A stretch of DNA of 64,000 nt from Cognataquiflexum aquatile (GTDB lineage Bacteria > Bacteroidota > Bacteroidia > Cytophagales > Cyclobacteriaceae): contig NZ_QMIK01000001.1 in the NCBI RefSeq assembly GCF_003316845.1, forward strand, positions 124,001-188,000, read 5' to 3'. Under the pieces are notes generated by a model. It saw nothing but the letters and a program-made list of their open reading frames with translations, ran no database searches and was not told the origin of the DNA. Position numbers and translations under genes: made by a program. Positions 7,209 through 14,485 of the stretch are shown here, in pieces (position 1 is the first letter of the stretch; every line of letters begins with the position of its first letter).

Positions 7209-8077
7209 ATATCAAGTAATGTTCTTGCAAAGCCATCGAATTGTAAATTATCTATGCTAGCAGAGGAATTTGCAGGAAGTAAATTATCTTGAATTAGTTG
7301 TTGAGTTGAACTATAAATTTTTATTGGGTTTTGTGAAAAATCTGCAATAATTAATGCCACACGTTCATATTTGAAATCATCATCGCGTTGACCTTTTCTC
7401 AAATTTAATGCAGAAAAACCTTTGATGTACTTTTCCAATTGCCTTGCAGTTGCAGGGGTAAAATTGTTGTAGATAGGATTATTTTGGGCAATTTGAGAAG
7501 AATTTAATTCTTTAACTGAAATCAAATACATTTCTCCCAATACCATTTTCGGTACACGTCTATGAAGGTTTAATGGTTCTGCATAGGTTCTTTCAAACAT
7601 AGTATCAACATTATTTCCTAAACTACTCAACTGAGTCCGAACGTTAACTGACAATATATGTTCGGTAAATAATTCTCCATAAGGTTCAATTACACCTGTA
7701 CTATATAATCCATTAAAATCCAATGATTCCAAACGAGGATTTAAATTGTTTGGGAAAATACATACATCTTGCTTTTTAAATTTTAAAAATCCAGCTAAAG
7801 TTATTTCAGGGTTCGCTCTCCCAATATTAGGCTTAATGAGTGTAGAATTCACTCCCTCCAAAATAAAAGCAGATTTTACAGTTTCATGTAACAAATTGAC
7901 AATTTGCTGTGAAGTGATTAATGAAGTCTTTGCCACAGCGCCTCCTGACCGAATAACATCTTCAATTGCCAATTTTATGATTTCTAAGGATTCCAAAAGA
8001 GACAAAGGACTTTGGGCTGTTAAGGCAATCCTTCTTTCAATATCTAGTTTAATTTCTCGAAGTGTTCTCAAAGACAT
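7172..8077 (-). CDS. Putative Type II restriction endonuclease
   Basis: A 301-residue protein of no family I can name. It is called a restriction endonuclease from context: it lies directly after and overlaps by 29 bases a C-protein-like regulator on the same strand, and it converges on a cognate-type methylase. Size fits Type II enzymes. A candidate PD-(D/E)xK-like core is the segment M-V-L-G-E-M-Y-L-I-S-V-K-E-L near residue 185, giving acidic-x(n)-V-K on adjacent strands, but I cannot confirm it. The N-terminal 70 residues are helical. No signal peptide or membrane segment is seen. Confidence 0.7.
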   Translation of the reverse strand: MSLRTLREIKLDIERRIALTAQSPLSLLESLEIIKLAIEDVIRSGGAVAKTSLITSQQIVNLLHETVKSAFILEGVNSTLIKPNIGRANPEITLAGFLKFKKQDVCIFPNNLNPRLESLDFNGLYSTGVIEPYGELFTEHILSVNVRTQLSSLGNNVDTMFERTYAEPLNLHRRVPKMVLGEMYLISVKELNSSQIAQNNPIYNNFTPATARQLEKYIKGFSALNLRKGQRDDDFKYERVALIIADFSQNPIKIYSSTQQLIQDNLLPANSSASIDNLQFDGFARTLLDIYEQRFGLNILT

Positions 8078-8282
8078 TGCTTATAAAAAATTCTTTTAAT
8101 GTTACATTTAGTGCATTGGCAATCTTTTCAACATTAACAATTGAAACATTCCTTTGACCGTTTTCAATACTTGCAATGTAACTTCTATCCAAATCGGCTG
8201 CAAACGACAAGTCCTTTTGAGACATATTAGAAAGTTCCCTTAGTTCTTTTATTCTGTGACCGACTTTTAGTTTTACATCCAC
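8049..8282 (-). CDS. C protein (XRE-family controller of the R-M system)
   Basis: A 77-residue helix-turn-helix protein of the XRE/Cro type: VGHRIKELRELSNMSQKDLS, then AADLDRSYIASIENGQRN as the recognition part, and V-E-K-I-A-N-A-L. Size and sequence match controller proteins of Type II R-M systems, which activate their own and the nuclease's transcription after a delay and repress the methylase. I chose the GTG at 8282. A longer frame starting with TTG at 8318 exists, but that start would lie within the operator-like repeats at 8306-8334; from the GTG they sit 24-52 bases upstream, as expected. The end overlaps the nuclease gene by 29 bases, so the two are co-transcribed. Confidence 0.88.
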   Translation of the reverse strand: MDVKLKVGHRIKELRELSNMSQKDLSFAADLDRSYIASIENGQRNVSIVNVEKIANALNVTLKEFFISNVFENTSRN

Positions 8283-8305
8283 AACCGCAAAAGTTCTAAT
8301 TTGTT

Positions 8306-8334
8306 GACTATAAATCAAAGACTATAAGTAACAA
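8306..8334 (-). promoter_or_regulatory. Candidate C-box operators of the regulator-nuclease operon
   Basis: Two near-identical half-sites in the same orientation, GACTATAAAT (8306-8315) and GACTATAAGT (8320-8329), spaced 14 bases centre to centre. GACTATAAGTAACAA (8320-8334) is the exact inverse of the 15-base site before the methylase gene. Paired sites of this kind allow two C-protein dimers to bind in sequence, activating and then repressing. Confidence 0.7.
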
Positions 8335-8556
8335 TTAAATATTTTGCAAAATACGGAGATATAATTTTCATTAAAAAGGAGCTTAAGGTATATTTCCAGT
8401 CCTCTTATCTCCAAACAGTCTTTTGCCCCGTTTACTGCCCGATAGTACGGGACCCAGAATTAGAGCATGGCTTCTTTGGTGATTTGAAAATAACAGAATA
8501 TAATGGATTTTTTAATTTTATATATTGCAGAGTATTTTAATCGGATCTTTTTGAAA

Positions 8557-8772
8557 ATGGATAAAAAAGCCTTTACTATTCAGAGTTTTGAAGAAGCTGC
8601 TGACCTTCAGAAACATTATGATGTCTTGCCTGAGGAAGAAAAAGAGAATCTATTTTTCAAACTGATGCAGGAGGCTTATGGCATTGTAGGCAATGATTGG
8701 CCAAAGATGGATAAGAGTCATTTTGACATAATACCCCTCAAATTTCACTGTAATTTATCTCGTCACCCCTAA
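8557..8772 (+). CDS. Small hypothetical protein, probably 3'-truncated
   Basis: A protein of 71 residues from the ATG at 8557 (an upstream in-frame ATG at 8503 would add 18 hydrophobic residues without family support). The M-D-K-K-A-F-x-I-Q-S-F-E-E-A-A-D start and the middle A-Y-G-I-x(7)-P-K-M-D-K-S-H-F match a family of ~65-residue Bacteroidota proteins that are usually encoded just before a nucleotidyltransferase-like gene. Family members normally end shortly after P-K-M-D-x-x-x-F; here the last ~14 residues look unrelated, and no nucleotidyltransferase gene follows. It is probably the residue of a two-gene module. Confidence 0.5.
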   Translation: MDKKAFTIQSFEEAADLQKHYDVLPEEEKENLFFKLMQEAYGIVGNDWPKMDKSHFDIIPLKFHCNLSRHP

Positions 8773-8842
8773 AAAAAAAAGATGCAAGGCTAATTCCCCT
8801 ACATCCCGTTTTGTAAATCAATATTCAAAACTGATCTCTACT

Positions 8843-9721
8843 TTAAACCAAAAAATCAGGGTTTTTGTATTTTGGTTTGGGGTATTTGTAGAATCCCTCT
8901 CCGGATTTTTCTCCGAGTTTTCCTGCATCGACGTATGTTTTTAGCAGGGCTGCAAAAGCTTGGGAGGCTTTGTCAGGTTGGTTTTTGGTCACATGCCAAG
9001 CGGTCTCCAATCCGATTGTATCCAAGATTCCAAAGGGACCTTTGGGCATGTTGAAGTTGACCATCCAAGATTTGTCAATGTCCTCAATCGAGGCGATGTC
9101 GTTAACCAAAAGCTTTCCTGCGGCGCCAATAAATGACATCAGCATGGTATTGAAAATATAGCCGTTATTTTCCTTTTTGACCAAAACGGGAACCTGTTCC
9201 AAGGACCTGCCAAAGTCCATCAGTAGCGCAATCAGTGCGGGGTCTGTACCCGGATGCGGCATGATGTCGACCACTTTTGCGGTAAATACATCATGGAAAT
9301 GCAGGGCACAAAATTTGGAAGGGCGGCCTGAAACGTCCGCAAACATAGACGGCAGCAGGTAGGAGGTATTGGTGGTAAAAATGGTTTTTTCAGGGGCGAT
9401 TTCTCCAAAGAGTTTCCATACTTCCGTCTTGACGCTCACTTCTTCCAACACACTTTCATTGATAATATCTGCCTCATGGACAGCGACTTTTGGATCTTTG
9501 GTAAAAGTGATCTTTTCGATGGCCATCAAACCGGATTCGGATTCCAAGCCACTTGCTTTGGCAAGTTTGGTGACTATCGTTTCCATCACTTCTTTTGCGC
9601 TTTTCAGGGATTTGAGATTGATGTCATAAAGGGAAACCTCATATCCTGACAGGGCTGCCTGAAGGGCAACACGGGTTCCCAATGTACCTGCACCTAGAAC
9701 ACAAACTTTTTTGATTTTCAT
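8843..9721 (-). CDS. 3-hydroxyacyl-CoA dehydrogenase family protein (variant)
   Basis: A 292-residue NAD-binding enzyme. The N-terminus has the Rossmann signature V-L-G-A-G-T-L-G-T-R followed by an Asp (Y-D-I-N), indicating NAD preference. The dimerisation domain is present (N-G-Y-I-F-N-T-M-L ... G-P-F-G-I-L-D-T-I-G-L). Where the standard enzyme has H-F-M-N-P-x-P this one has H-F-H-D-V-F-T-A-K-V-V-D-I, so it belongs to a side branch. It is the last gene of a four-gene operon, three bases after the kinase-like gene. In that setting it would oxidise the 3-hydroxyacyl-CoA formed by the upstream enzymes, producing a 3-ketoacyl-CoA. Start ATG 9721; length is normal. Confidence 0.85.
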   Translation of the reverse strand: MKIKKVCVLGAGTLGTRVALQAALSGYEVSLYDINLKSLKSAKEVMETIVTKLAKASGLESESGLMAIEKITFTKDPKVAVHEADIINESVLEEVSVKTEVWKLFGEIAPEKTIFTTNTSYLLPSMFADVSGRPSKFCALHFHDVFTAKVVDIMPHPGTDPALIALLMDFGRSLEQVPVLVKKENNGYIFNTMLMSFIGAAGKLLVNDIASIEDIDKSWMVNFNMPKGPFGILDTIGLETAWHVTKNQPDKASQAFAALLKTYVDAGKLGEKSGEGFYKYPKPKYKNPDFLV

Positions 9722-9724
9722 AGT

Positions 9725-10756
9725 TTAAATTTTATTGGTTTGGATACTGTTCATCGCTTTTTTTCCACAGGCATCTACTACATGGATCAATGCAGAAAAC
9801 CTTGGATCTTGGGCAAAGCCCATTGTAAATCTTTTATAAATCTGCTGGGCAATCACAGCTACTTTGAATAAACCATAGGTATAATAAAAAATCATATTTT
9901 CCAAATTGAGGGGGCTTTTGGAGGCATAATAGTCAATGGCTTCGGCCCTGGTAAAATTGCCTTCCATGAAGCTCAGGTTAAACATTTTGAGGATATCCGA
10001 GTCTCCTGCTTCCGCCCAATAAGCCAAAGAGGTGCCAAAATCCATCAAAGGATCTCCGACCGTCGCCATCTCCCAATCCAAAACAGCTTGAATGGTAGGG
10101 TCCTGAGGACTGGCCAAGACGAGGTTGTCAAACTTGTAATCATTATGGATGAATCCGATATTTTCGCTTTTGGGGAGATTTGATTTGAGCCAAGCACTGA
10201 CTGCTTCCAATTCTTTCAGTTCGTCCGTTTTTGCATTGAAATACCGCTCTGACCAACCCAAAACCTGTCTTTCCACATAGCCTTCGGGTTTTCCCAATTG
10301 GGACAAACCCGATCGTTCAAGCTCCAGGTTATGGAGTTCCAATAATCCATCTATTGTGTTTTTGGACAGTTTTTGGAAATAGTCCTTTCCGAGAGCCATG
10401 CCCTCGGGGATTTTATTCCTGAGAATCAGACCATCTACTTTTTCCATGATGAAAAAAGGTGCCCCGATGACCGTTTCGTCCTCACAGCATAAAATCGGTT
10501 TAGGAATTTTGCCATATCCGGCTTTCTCCAGCGCCTCCAAAATCCGGAATTCCCGGACCATGTCATGGGCTTTGCTGATTTTCATTCCCAAAGGCGGCCT
10601 TCTCAGGACAAATTGCCCATCAGGGGAATTGATCAAAAAAGTAAGGTTGGAATACCCTCCCTTGAATTGGGAGATCACCGTACTTTGAGGATCGAGATTC
10701 AGTTTTGCTTCCAAAAAAGGAAAGAGGTTTTCGAGACCTTGAGGTTCCTTGTTCAT
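9725..10756 (-). CDS. APH-family phosphotransferase, ACAD10/11 or LvaA-like kinase
   Basis: A 343-residue protein of the aminoglycoside phosphotransferase/choline kinase fold. It shows the nucleotide-binding strand G-G-Y-S-N-L-T-F, the R-R-P-P-L-G block, the catalytic loop H-N-D-Y-K-F-D-N-L and the metal-binding D-W-E-M-A-T-V-G-D-P. This version is the one fused to acyl-CoA dehydrogenase in mammalian ACAD10/ACAD11 and present as LvaA in levulinate catabolism, where it phosphorylates the 4-hydroxyl of a 4-hydroxyacyl-CoA. The gene overlaps the acyl-CoA dehydrogenase stop by four bases, so the two are translationally coupled. Antibiotic resistance is not expected. The function is inferred from subfamily motifs and gene order. 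Confidence 0.85.
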   Translation of the reverse strand: MNKEPQGLENLFPFLEAKLNLDPQSTVISQFKGGYSNLTFLINSPDGQFVLRRPPLGMKISKAHDMVREFRILEALEKAGYGKIPKPILCCEDETVIGAPFFIMEKVDGLILRNKIPEGMALGKDYFQKLSKNTIDGLLELHNLELERSGLSQLGKPEGYVERQVLGWSERYFNAKTDELKELEAVSAWLKSNLPKSENIGFIHNDYKFDNLVLASPQDPTIQAVLDWEMATVGDPLMDFGTSLAYWAEAGDSDILKMFNLSFMEGNFTRAEAIDYYASKSPLNLENMIFYYTYGLFKVAVIAQQIYKRFTMGFAQDPRFSALIHVVDACGKKAMNSIQTNKI

Positions 10757-11961
10757 TCTTGGGAATAGTTTTTTAGGATTCTTTTTGCCAAAACTGATTT
10801 ATGTACCTCATCCGGCCCGTCGTAAATCCTTGCCCCGCGCTCATGTCGGTACCAAAATGAAAGCAAAGTGTCATCGGTTATTCCCAATGCCCCATGTACC
10901 TGAATGGCTTTGTCCAAGGTAGTCATCAGGACATCAGAGACAAAAAACTTGATCGTAGAGATGTCCTCTTTGGCGGCTTTCGCTCCTTCCTGCTCGATCT
11001 TGAGTGCAGTCATCATCACCATCAGTCGGGAAGCCTTGATGCCGGCAGCGGCCTCGGCAATCCAATTTTGGATGGTTTGTTGGTTGGCTAGAGGTTTGCC
11101 GGGATCCAATTGTCTGGACAAGGCACGCCTGCACATCATTTCCAAAGCCCGCTCACAGATTCCAATCCATCGCATGCAGTGGTGGATTCTTCCCGGTCCC
11201 AATCTTTCCTGTGCCAAGGCAAACCCTTGTCCTTCTTCCCCAATCAGGTTGGAAATCGGAACCCTGCAATCGGTAAACATCACTTCCCCATGAGATAGGT
11301 AATCTTCGCCGACATCACCCATGATTGGGATATTTCGGAGCAATTTGTATCCGGGATTATCCAAAGGAACCAATATCATGCTTGCCCTCAGGTAAGGATT
11401 GGGGTTAGTCGGATCTGTCAATGCCATGACGATGGTAAAATCCGCCCCATCCGCAGCCGTGGTAAACCACTTATGACCGTTGATGATATATTCATTTCCT
11501 TCTTTGACAGCAGTGGTCGAAAGGTGAACAGGGTTGCTGCCGGGATTATTGGGTTCGGTCATGGCGAAGCAACTCCGGATTTCACCCCTTTGGAGCGGAA
11601 CAAGGAATTTATCCTTTAGCTCTTTGCTGGCAAAGCGGTGCATCAGTTCCATATTTCCGATATCGGGTGCATTGCAATTGAAGATGTAATGTCCAATGGG
11701 GCTTTTTCCCAACACCTCAGAAATACTCGCAAACTCAGTCAGGTCGAGGCCCAAACCTCCGTCTTCCTTGGAAAGGTGGGGGGCGAAGAGCCCTTCCTTT
11801 TTTGCCAGTTCCCTCAAGGATTTCAACTTCGGCAAAACTGCCTTGAAAGAACCATAAACAGCTTCCTGTTCCAAAGGATGGACATGGGTTTTGATAAATG
11901 TCTCGTACCGAGATACCAAGTCCTGCACCTCTTTCGAGGCAAATATTTTATTGAATTCCAT
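10753..11961 (-). CDS. Acyl-CoA dehydrogenase, ACAD10/11 type
   Basis: A 402-residue flavoprotein of the acyl-CoA dehydrogenase family, with F-A-M-T-E-P-N-N-P-G-S-N-P in the FAD/substrate region, H-K-W-F-T-T-A-A-D-G-A, and a C-terminal H-E-R-G-A-R-I-Y-D-G-P-D-E-V-H. The D-G-P-D-E-V-H ending, with Asp at the position where medium-chain enzymes have the catalytic Glu, is characteristic of the ACAD10/11 subgroup. Those enzymes act on phosphorylated 4-hydroxyacyl-CoA and rearrange it to 3-hydroxyacyl-CoA. It is coupled to the kinase-like gene downstream and starts 11 bases after the SDR gene. Cytoplasmic; no signal peptide. Confidence 0.9.
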   Translation of the reverse strand: MEFNKIFASKEVQDLVSRYETFIKTHVHPLEQEAVYGSFKAVLPKLKSLRELAKKEGLFAPHLSKEDGGLGLDLTEFASISEVLGKSPIGHYIFNCNAPDIGNMELMHRFASKELKDKFLVPLQRGEIRSCFAMTEPNNPGSNPVHLSTTAVKEGNEYIINGHKWFTTAADGADFTIVMALTDPTNPNPYLRASMILVPLDNPGYKLLRNIPIMGDVGEDYLSHGEVMFTDCRVPISNLIGEEGQGFALAQERLGPGRIHHCMRWIGICERALEMMCRRALSRQLDPGKPLANQQTIQNWIAEAAAGIKASRLMVMMTALKIEQEGAKAAKEDISTIKFFVSDVLMTTLDKAIQVHGALGITDDTLLSFWYRHERGARIYDGPDEVHKSVLAKRILKNYSQE

Positions 11962-11972
11962 AAGGTTGAAAA

Positions 11973-12740
11973 TTAAATGGTAAAACCTCCGTCGGCTGTC
12001 AAGGTAGCTCCGGTGGTGTAGGAAGAAGCTTTGGATGCTAAAAAGAGCGCCATGGCACCGATTTCCTCGCTTGTTCCCACCCGTTTGATGGGGAGGGCTT
12101 TCATCATGTGCTCCATGATTTTATCATTGCTCCAAAGGGCCTCTGAAAACTTGGTTTGGATCAATCCCGGGCAGATGGTGTTGACACGGATTTTATGGTC
12201 GCCCCATTCTTTGGCATATACTTTTGAAAGGGAAATCAAGGCCGCCTTGCTGACACTGTAGATTCCCAATCCTTGTTCAGGCGATATGCCGCCGATCGAA
12301 CTGATGTTGATCACTGCCGCACCCGAAGAAGCGCGGAGGTAAGGAAAACATAAATTCATCAGGTGAAAAGGGGCTTTGACATTGACATCCATGATCTTGT
12401 CAAAGGCTTCGGGAGTTGTATTGTGAACCGGTCCAAAAACAGGGTTTACTGCAGCATTGTTGACCAAAATATCGATTTGTCCATATTTTTCGATGGTCTT
12501 TTTGACCAAGCTGTCCAACTCTTCCATGCGGCCCACATTGCAGGCAATGGCGGAAACTTCATAACCCTTGCTCTTGAGTTGGGAAGCCATTTCATCCAAT
12601 GCTTCCTGCTTTCTGCTGCTGATTACGACTTTGGCTCCTGCAGCAGCAAAAATCTCTGCGATACCGAAACCTATACCTTTGCTGGCACCTGTGATGATGG
12701 CCACTTTGTTTGCCAATGAAAATAATGCAGATAAATCCAT
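11973..12740 (-). CDS. Short-chain dehydrogenase/reductase
   Basis: A 255-residue classical SDR starting at ATG 12740 (M-D-L-S-A-L-F). An in-frame ATG at 12824 would add 28 residues of unrelated sequence before the family core. It has the cofactor motif T-G-A-S-K-G-I-G-F-G, N-N-A-A-V, the catalytic Ser in I-N-I-S-S-I-G-G and Y-S-V-S-K-A-A, then C-P-G-L-I and a C-terminal T-L-T-A-D-G-G. S-S-R-K after strand 2 favours NADP(H). It is first in the catabolic operon. A reasonable guess is 4-oxo/4-hydroxy or 3-hydroxy acyl conversion, but substrate cannot be read from the sequence. Confidence 0.9.
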   Translation of the reverse strand: MDLSALFSLANKVAIITGASKGIGFGIAEIFAAAGAKVVISSRKQEALDEMASQLKSKGYEVSAIACNVGRMEELDSLVKKTIEKYGQIDILVNNAAVNPVFGPVHNTTPEAFDKIMDVNVKAPFHLMNLCFPYLRASSGAAVINISSIGGISPEQGLGIYSVSKAALISLSKVYAKEWGDHKIRVNTICPGLIQTKFSEALWSNDKIMEHMMKALPIKRVGTSEEIGAMALFLASKASSYTTGATLTADGGFTI

Positions 12741-12873
12741 AATTGTTATTTGGGTTTTTAGATAGGCTACAAGATAAAAATTAAAGCATTTAATGGCTAT
12801 TCGGATAAGAAAAATATTATGCATACCGAGTATTTTTTATAACTTCATTTTTGAATTAAGATAAAAAACTCAA

Positions 12874-12935
12874 ATGGATATCCGCTTCTTTGCCAGTAAC
12901 CCTTTGCTTTTCTTCAAACTAGAAGGAAGACGGAA
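12874..12935. repeat. Short interspersed sequence shared with 31967-32028
   Basis: ATGGATATCCGCTTCTTTGC and the following ~45 bases, ending GGAAGACGGAAGACC, recur with few changes at 31967-32028. Both lie between genes. The rest of the gap 12741-13036 holds nothing recognisable apart from the two upstream regions. Confidence 0.7.
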
Positions 12936-13036
12936 GACCGAAGTACTGGGCATTTCGTTCTGCAGACGAGATTTAATATAAATCCAATCTAGTGACATCT
13001 TTGCGCACAAACATAAAAACTCAATTTAACAGAATT

Positions 13037-14008
13037 ATGAAACAAGTAATTTTTCACCAAACAGGCCTTCCTTCAGAAGTGTTGCAACTTGAAGAAGCCC
13101 CCGTGCCACAGCCAAAACCGCATGAAGTCAGGATCAAAGTAACTGCACGCAACATCAATCCATCGGACATCATGTTTGTTAGGGGTATGTATGGCATCAC
13201 ACCCAAACTACCAAGCAGCGCCGGATTCGAAGCTGCCGGAGTCGTAGATGCATCCGATGAAAGCAACTCAATACCCGTAGGTACCAGAGTGATTTTTACC
13301 GCTATCGGAACCTGGAAAGAATATGTTTGCATTCCTGCTGCATTGGTTATCCCTACACCGCAGGGAATGACAGATGAGGTAGCCTGTCAGGCTTTTGTCA
13401 ATCCTTTGACAGCATTTGGAATGATTGAAACAAGTGGACTGAAAGAAGGGGATTGGCTTCTGATCACTGCGGGGGCTTCTGCTTTTGGCAAATTGGCCAT
13501 CCAAATGGCGCACCATAAAGGCATCAAAGTCGCCTGCACCGTACGTAGGGACGACCAAAAGGAAATGCTACAATCCATCGGTGCGGACCTTGTCATCAAT
13601 ACTGAAAAGGAAAAACTTCAAAAGGTAATTGCCGAACAAACCGGAGAAGGTGTCTCTGTTGTATTTGATGCAGTAGGAGGGGTTCTCGGTGCCAAAGCCA
13701 TCGCAAGCTTAAAATCCGGCGGGAAAATGATGGTTTTCGGATTGCTGAGTCTGGAAAATATTCCTTTGAATTCCGGCTTGTTGATCTTCAAAAATCTGAA
13801 AGTTGAAGGTTTTTGGTTGACAACCTATATGGAAAACCTGAGTCCCGAACAAAGAAAAACGGTATTCAAAACTGTGTTTACCTATCTTCTTTCCAATAAA
13901 GTAAAGGTAGATGTGCAGGATTCCTTTCCTTTGGAGCAATTCAAAGAAGCCCTTGAAGCCTACGAAAAAGGTGGAAGAAACGGAAAAGTATTGTTGGTTT
14001 CCAAATAA
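13037..14008 (+). CDS. Zinc-free alcohol dehydrogenase/quinone oxidoreductase family (MDR)
   Basis: A 323-residue medium-chain dehydrogenase/reductase starting at ATG 13037 (M-K-Q-V-I-F); 15 codons upstream are open but unlike the family. Features: P-x-P-x-P-H-E-V-R-I-K-V, N-I-N-P-S-D, G-F-E-A-A-G-V-V, and a nucleotide-binding A-G-A-S-A-F-G-K. The catalytic-zinc ligands of alcohol dehydrogenases are absent, so it is of the NADPH:quinone reductase or enoyl-reductase type. It diverges from the SDR-ACAD operon with 296 bases between the starts, and a strong terminator follows at once. A 2-enoyl reductase role would suit its neighbour but is speculation. Confidence 0.88.
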   Translation: MKQVIFHQTGLPSEVLQLEEAPVPQPKPHEVRIKVTARNINPSDIMFVRGMYGITPKLPSSAGFEAAGVVDASDESNSIPVGTRVIFTAIGTWKEYVCIPAALVIPTPQGMTDEVACQAFVNPLTAFGMIETSGLKEGDWLLITAGASAFGKLAIQMAHHKGIKVACTVRRDDQKEMLQSIGADLVINTEKEKLQKVIAEQTGEGVSVVFDAVGGVLGAKAIASLKSGGKMMVFGLLSLENIPLNSGLLIFKNLKVEGFWLTTYMENLSPEQRKTVFKTVFTYLLSNKVKVDVQDSFPLEQFKEALEAYEKGGRNGKVLLVSK

Positions 14009-14011
14009 AAA

Positions 14012-14042
14012 AAAGGAGAGATTTTTCTCTCCTTTATGCTTT
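14012..14042 (+). terminator. Rho-independent terminator of the MDR gene
   Basis: A ten-base-pair stem AAAGGAGAGA/TCTCTCCTTT at 14012-14035 with a four-base loop starts five bases after the stop codon and is followed by a T-rich stretch. Confidence 0.8.
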
Positions 14043-14065
14043 TTTATGATGACGTTTTTTCCTTC

Positions 14066-14345
14066 GTCATTCTGAACCGCAGCCCGCGGAGGTGAAGAAT
14101 CTCTTTAATGAGACACTTCTCTACGTTCAGTGTGACGACCAAGATATTCACGTCTTCCTGAGTGGTCAACATTTTTAGAAATGTTCAGAAAAGGAAATGA
14201 CGGTTGTTGCGTCATCTTGAATCCGAGGTACGAGGATGAAAGATCTCTGAATAAGGAGACACTTCACTACGTTCAGTGTGACGACCAAGATATTCACGTC
14301 ATCCTGAATGGTCAACATTTTAAAATGTTCTGAAAAGGAAATGAC
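14066..14345. repeat. Tandem pair of ~135-bp inverted-repeat elements
   Basis: Two copies, 14066-14200 and 14211-14345. Each runs from CGTCAT..TGAA through GA..ATCTCT, CTACGTTCAGTGTGACGACC and AAGATATTCACGTC to GAAAAGGAAATGAC. GTCATTCTGAA near the start of copy 1 pairs imperfectly with TTCAGTGTGAC inside the copy. Elements of the 'gtcattctgaa...gaagaatctc' kind are widespread between Bacteroidota genes. Confidence 0.85.
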
Positions 14346-14355
14346 ATATACTAAA

Positions 14356-14448
14356 AACCCCCAACGGGGGTTGAACCATTAATAGCCCCGGGTTGCAACC
14401 CGGGGATTCAGAGCGATTGCGAAATTCAGTCCAACCCCAAAGGGGTTG
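14356..14448. repeat. Cluster of three GC-rich palindromes
   Basis: AACCCCCaacGGGGGTT (14356-14372), the perfect 20-base palindrome CCCCGGGTTGCAACCCGGGG (14386-14405) and CAACCCCaaaGGGGTTG (14432-14448). They share the GGGTTG/CAACCC core. The spacing of 13 and 26 bases suggests one composite element able to form three hairpins. Confidence 0.9.
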
Positions 14449-14485
14449 AACATCCCGAGTGAAACAAATTCTGTAATTGGAAATT

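Noticed and set aside
8283-8318. A longer C protein starting with TTG at 8318
   Set aside because: The added sequence would overlap the candidate operator half-sites and is unlike known C proteins; the GTG at 8282 gives normal length.
9725-10756. Aminoglycoside resistance gene
   Set aside because: The fold is shared, but operon context and subfamily motifs point to a hydroxyacyl-CoA kinase.
10904-11293. A 129-codon plus-strand frame in the acyl-CoA dehydrogenase gene
   Set aside because: Antisense to a gene with complete family motifs; no independent evidence.
12741-12824. A longer start for the SDR gene (ATG 12824)
   Set aside because: It adds 28 residues unlike the family before the normal N-terminus.
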